A DNA stretch of 33,526 nucleotides, taken from assembly GCA_004282745.1 (NCBI GenBank), contig SHMT01000041.1, positions 1 to 33,526 on the forward strand. Reading direction: 5' to 3'. The stretch's first letter is position 1; the number at the start of each line of letters is the position of its first letter. Shown here piece by piece: positions 32,939 to 33,526 of this stretch. The notes beneath the pieces are model-generated. The model was not told where the DNA came from. It saw only the letters and a program-made list of their open reading frames with translations, and made no database searches. A program made the position numbers and the translations under genes. This DNA comes from Candidatus Scalindua sp. SCAELEC01. Lineage in GTDB: Bacteria > Planctomycetota > Brocadiia > Brocadiales > Scalinduaceae.

Positions 32939-33204
32939 TTTGTCACTTGAATTAACCCTGACAAACTTGGCGCTTGCCGTTGAATCCTCTGTATTTCATT
33001 CCTATACTCAGCCTGACGTGCTAGCCAGGTCCTATAAACACTTGCCCACTCACCAAAATCTAAAACCCAACTATCATCTTCTGGTTCTTCTCCGCTAACA
33101 TAAGCAGCGTAAAAGGTTTCTGACCGGATTCCAAATTTCTGTTCAAAACATAAAAGTTCTTGTTCAAGTGCGTGAATATCCAAAAGAATTTCATGTATGT
33201 CCAT
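32935..33204 (-). CDS. TumA-like antitoxin partner
   Basis: An 89-residue protein, largely helical (MDIHEILLDIHALEQELLCFEQKFGIRSETFYAAYVSGEEP, then WVLDFGEWASVYRTWLARQAEYRNEIQRI). The phrase GEEP.....LDFGEWA....L.R....Y...I is what I associate with the small partner gene of TumE/DUF6516. ATG 33204 has AGGTGA four bases upstream, and the toxin gene starts at its stop. Assignment rests mostly on position and these motifs. Confidence 0.8.
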   Translation of the reverse strand: MDIHEILLDIHALEQELLCFEQKFGIRSETFYAAYVSGEEPEDDSWVLDFGEWASVYRTWLARQAEYRNEIQRIQRQAPSLSGLIQVTK

Positions 33205-33526
33205 ACATCACCTCAATTATAAATTATAATCTAACTTATAACTCTTGATTGGTTTTCTGACAACTAAAATATTTGGTATTCTTCAATCGTAAAATAGTAT
33301 ACTCCAAAATCTCCCACAGATTCTAATGAGGAGGCCTTTTTTCTAGGTACAAGGCACAATATATGTTGACGGGTAAATTTTAACAACTATAATTATTTCT
33401 GGCTCTTTTACAGAATGTGTGGGTAAAAATAAGGAAAAGCATAGATTTAATTGTAATAAAGCTCACCTTAAGGAGTATTTTTTATTCCCTTCTCCGCCAC
33501 CCACCTCTCTTCTGGGTGAAGGTGGG
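33205..33526. other. Gene-free terminal region
   Basis: No gene. Near 33340-33385 the sequence CTAGGTACAAGGCACAATA followed by GACGGGTAAATTTTAACA resembles two inner parts of the 147-bp MITE and may be an old, deleted copy. The last 30 bases have CCCACCT facing AGGTGGG. Confidence 0.4.

Overview
The window is a low-GC (about 40% by eye) stretch of a Gram-negative-type bacterial chromosome dominated by an exopolysaccharide / O-antigen-like biosynthesis locus. Outer-membrane export (Wza/SLBB), an inner-membrane Wzz/BY-kinase co-polymerase, a lipoprotein and undecaprenyl-phosphate-based initiation show the envelope type. The very repeat-rich intergenic DNA together with this gene mix reminds me of anammox-type planctomycetes (Scalindua/Brocadia group), but that is only an impression: there is no rRNA, tRNA or marker gene here to test it.

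Layout. 1-1500: a broken PatB-like aminotransferase convergent with an exported FKBP prolyl isomerase. 1827-3587: a GH13 subfamily-18 type sugar phosphorylase. 3588-4894: a 1.3-kb gene-free block built from dispersed repeats. 4895-6703: MsrA, dCMP deaminase and a lipoprotein in one direction. 6938-10268: two GT4 glycosyltransferases and a FemAB-like acyltransferase on the minus strand. 10909-12489: a GC-richer HAD-plus-membrane protein (UbiA-like guess). 12896-14059: an exported GHL10/DUF187-type protein. 14863-17506: Wzx-like flippase and O-antigen ligase/polymerase. 18292-22038: NodB deacetylase, WecB epimerase and a GT4, closed by a strong terminator. 22359-23702: a divergent membrane-anchored deacetylase-like protein. 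23719-24354: the initiating phosphoglycosyl transferase. 25188-28844: the co-polymerase/kinase and Wza. 29541-33204: a cluster of toxin-antitoxin modules, several of them decayed.

How the genes fit together: the phosphoglycosyl transferase would put the first sugar on undecaprenyl phosphate, the GT4 enzymes extend it, WecB supplies ManNAc units, Wzx flips, the Wzy/WaaL-like protein polymerises or ligates, the kinase-like Wzc sets length and Wza exports; two NodB-like proteins, a FemAB-like protein and a GHL10 protein may modify the product.

The most unusual items are (i) a Wzc-type tyrosine kinase whose ATPase domain is split by an apparent DUF4388/PATAN sensor module of about 170 residues, (ii) a 147-bp MITE present three times with 4-bp target duplications, and (iii) a second 218-bp inverted-repeat element, flanked by a 9-bp duplication, nested inside a copy of another repeat family so that the empty site can be read from paralogous copies.
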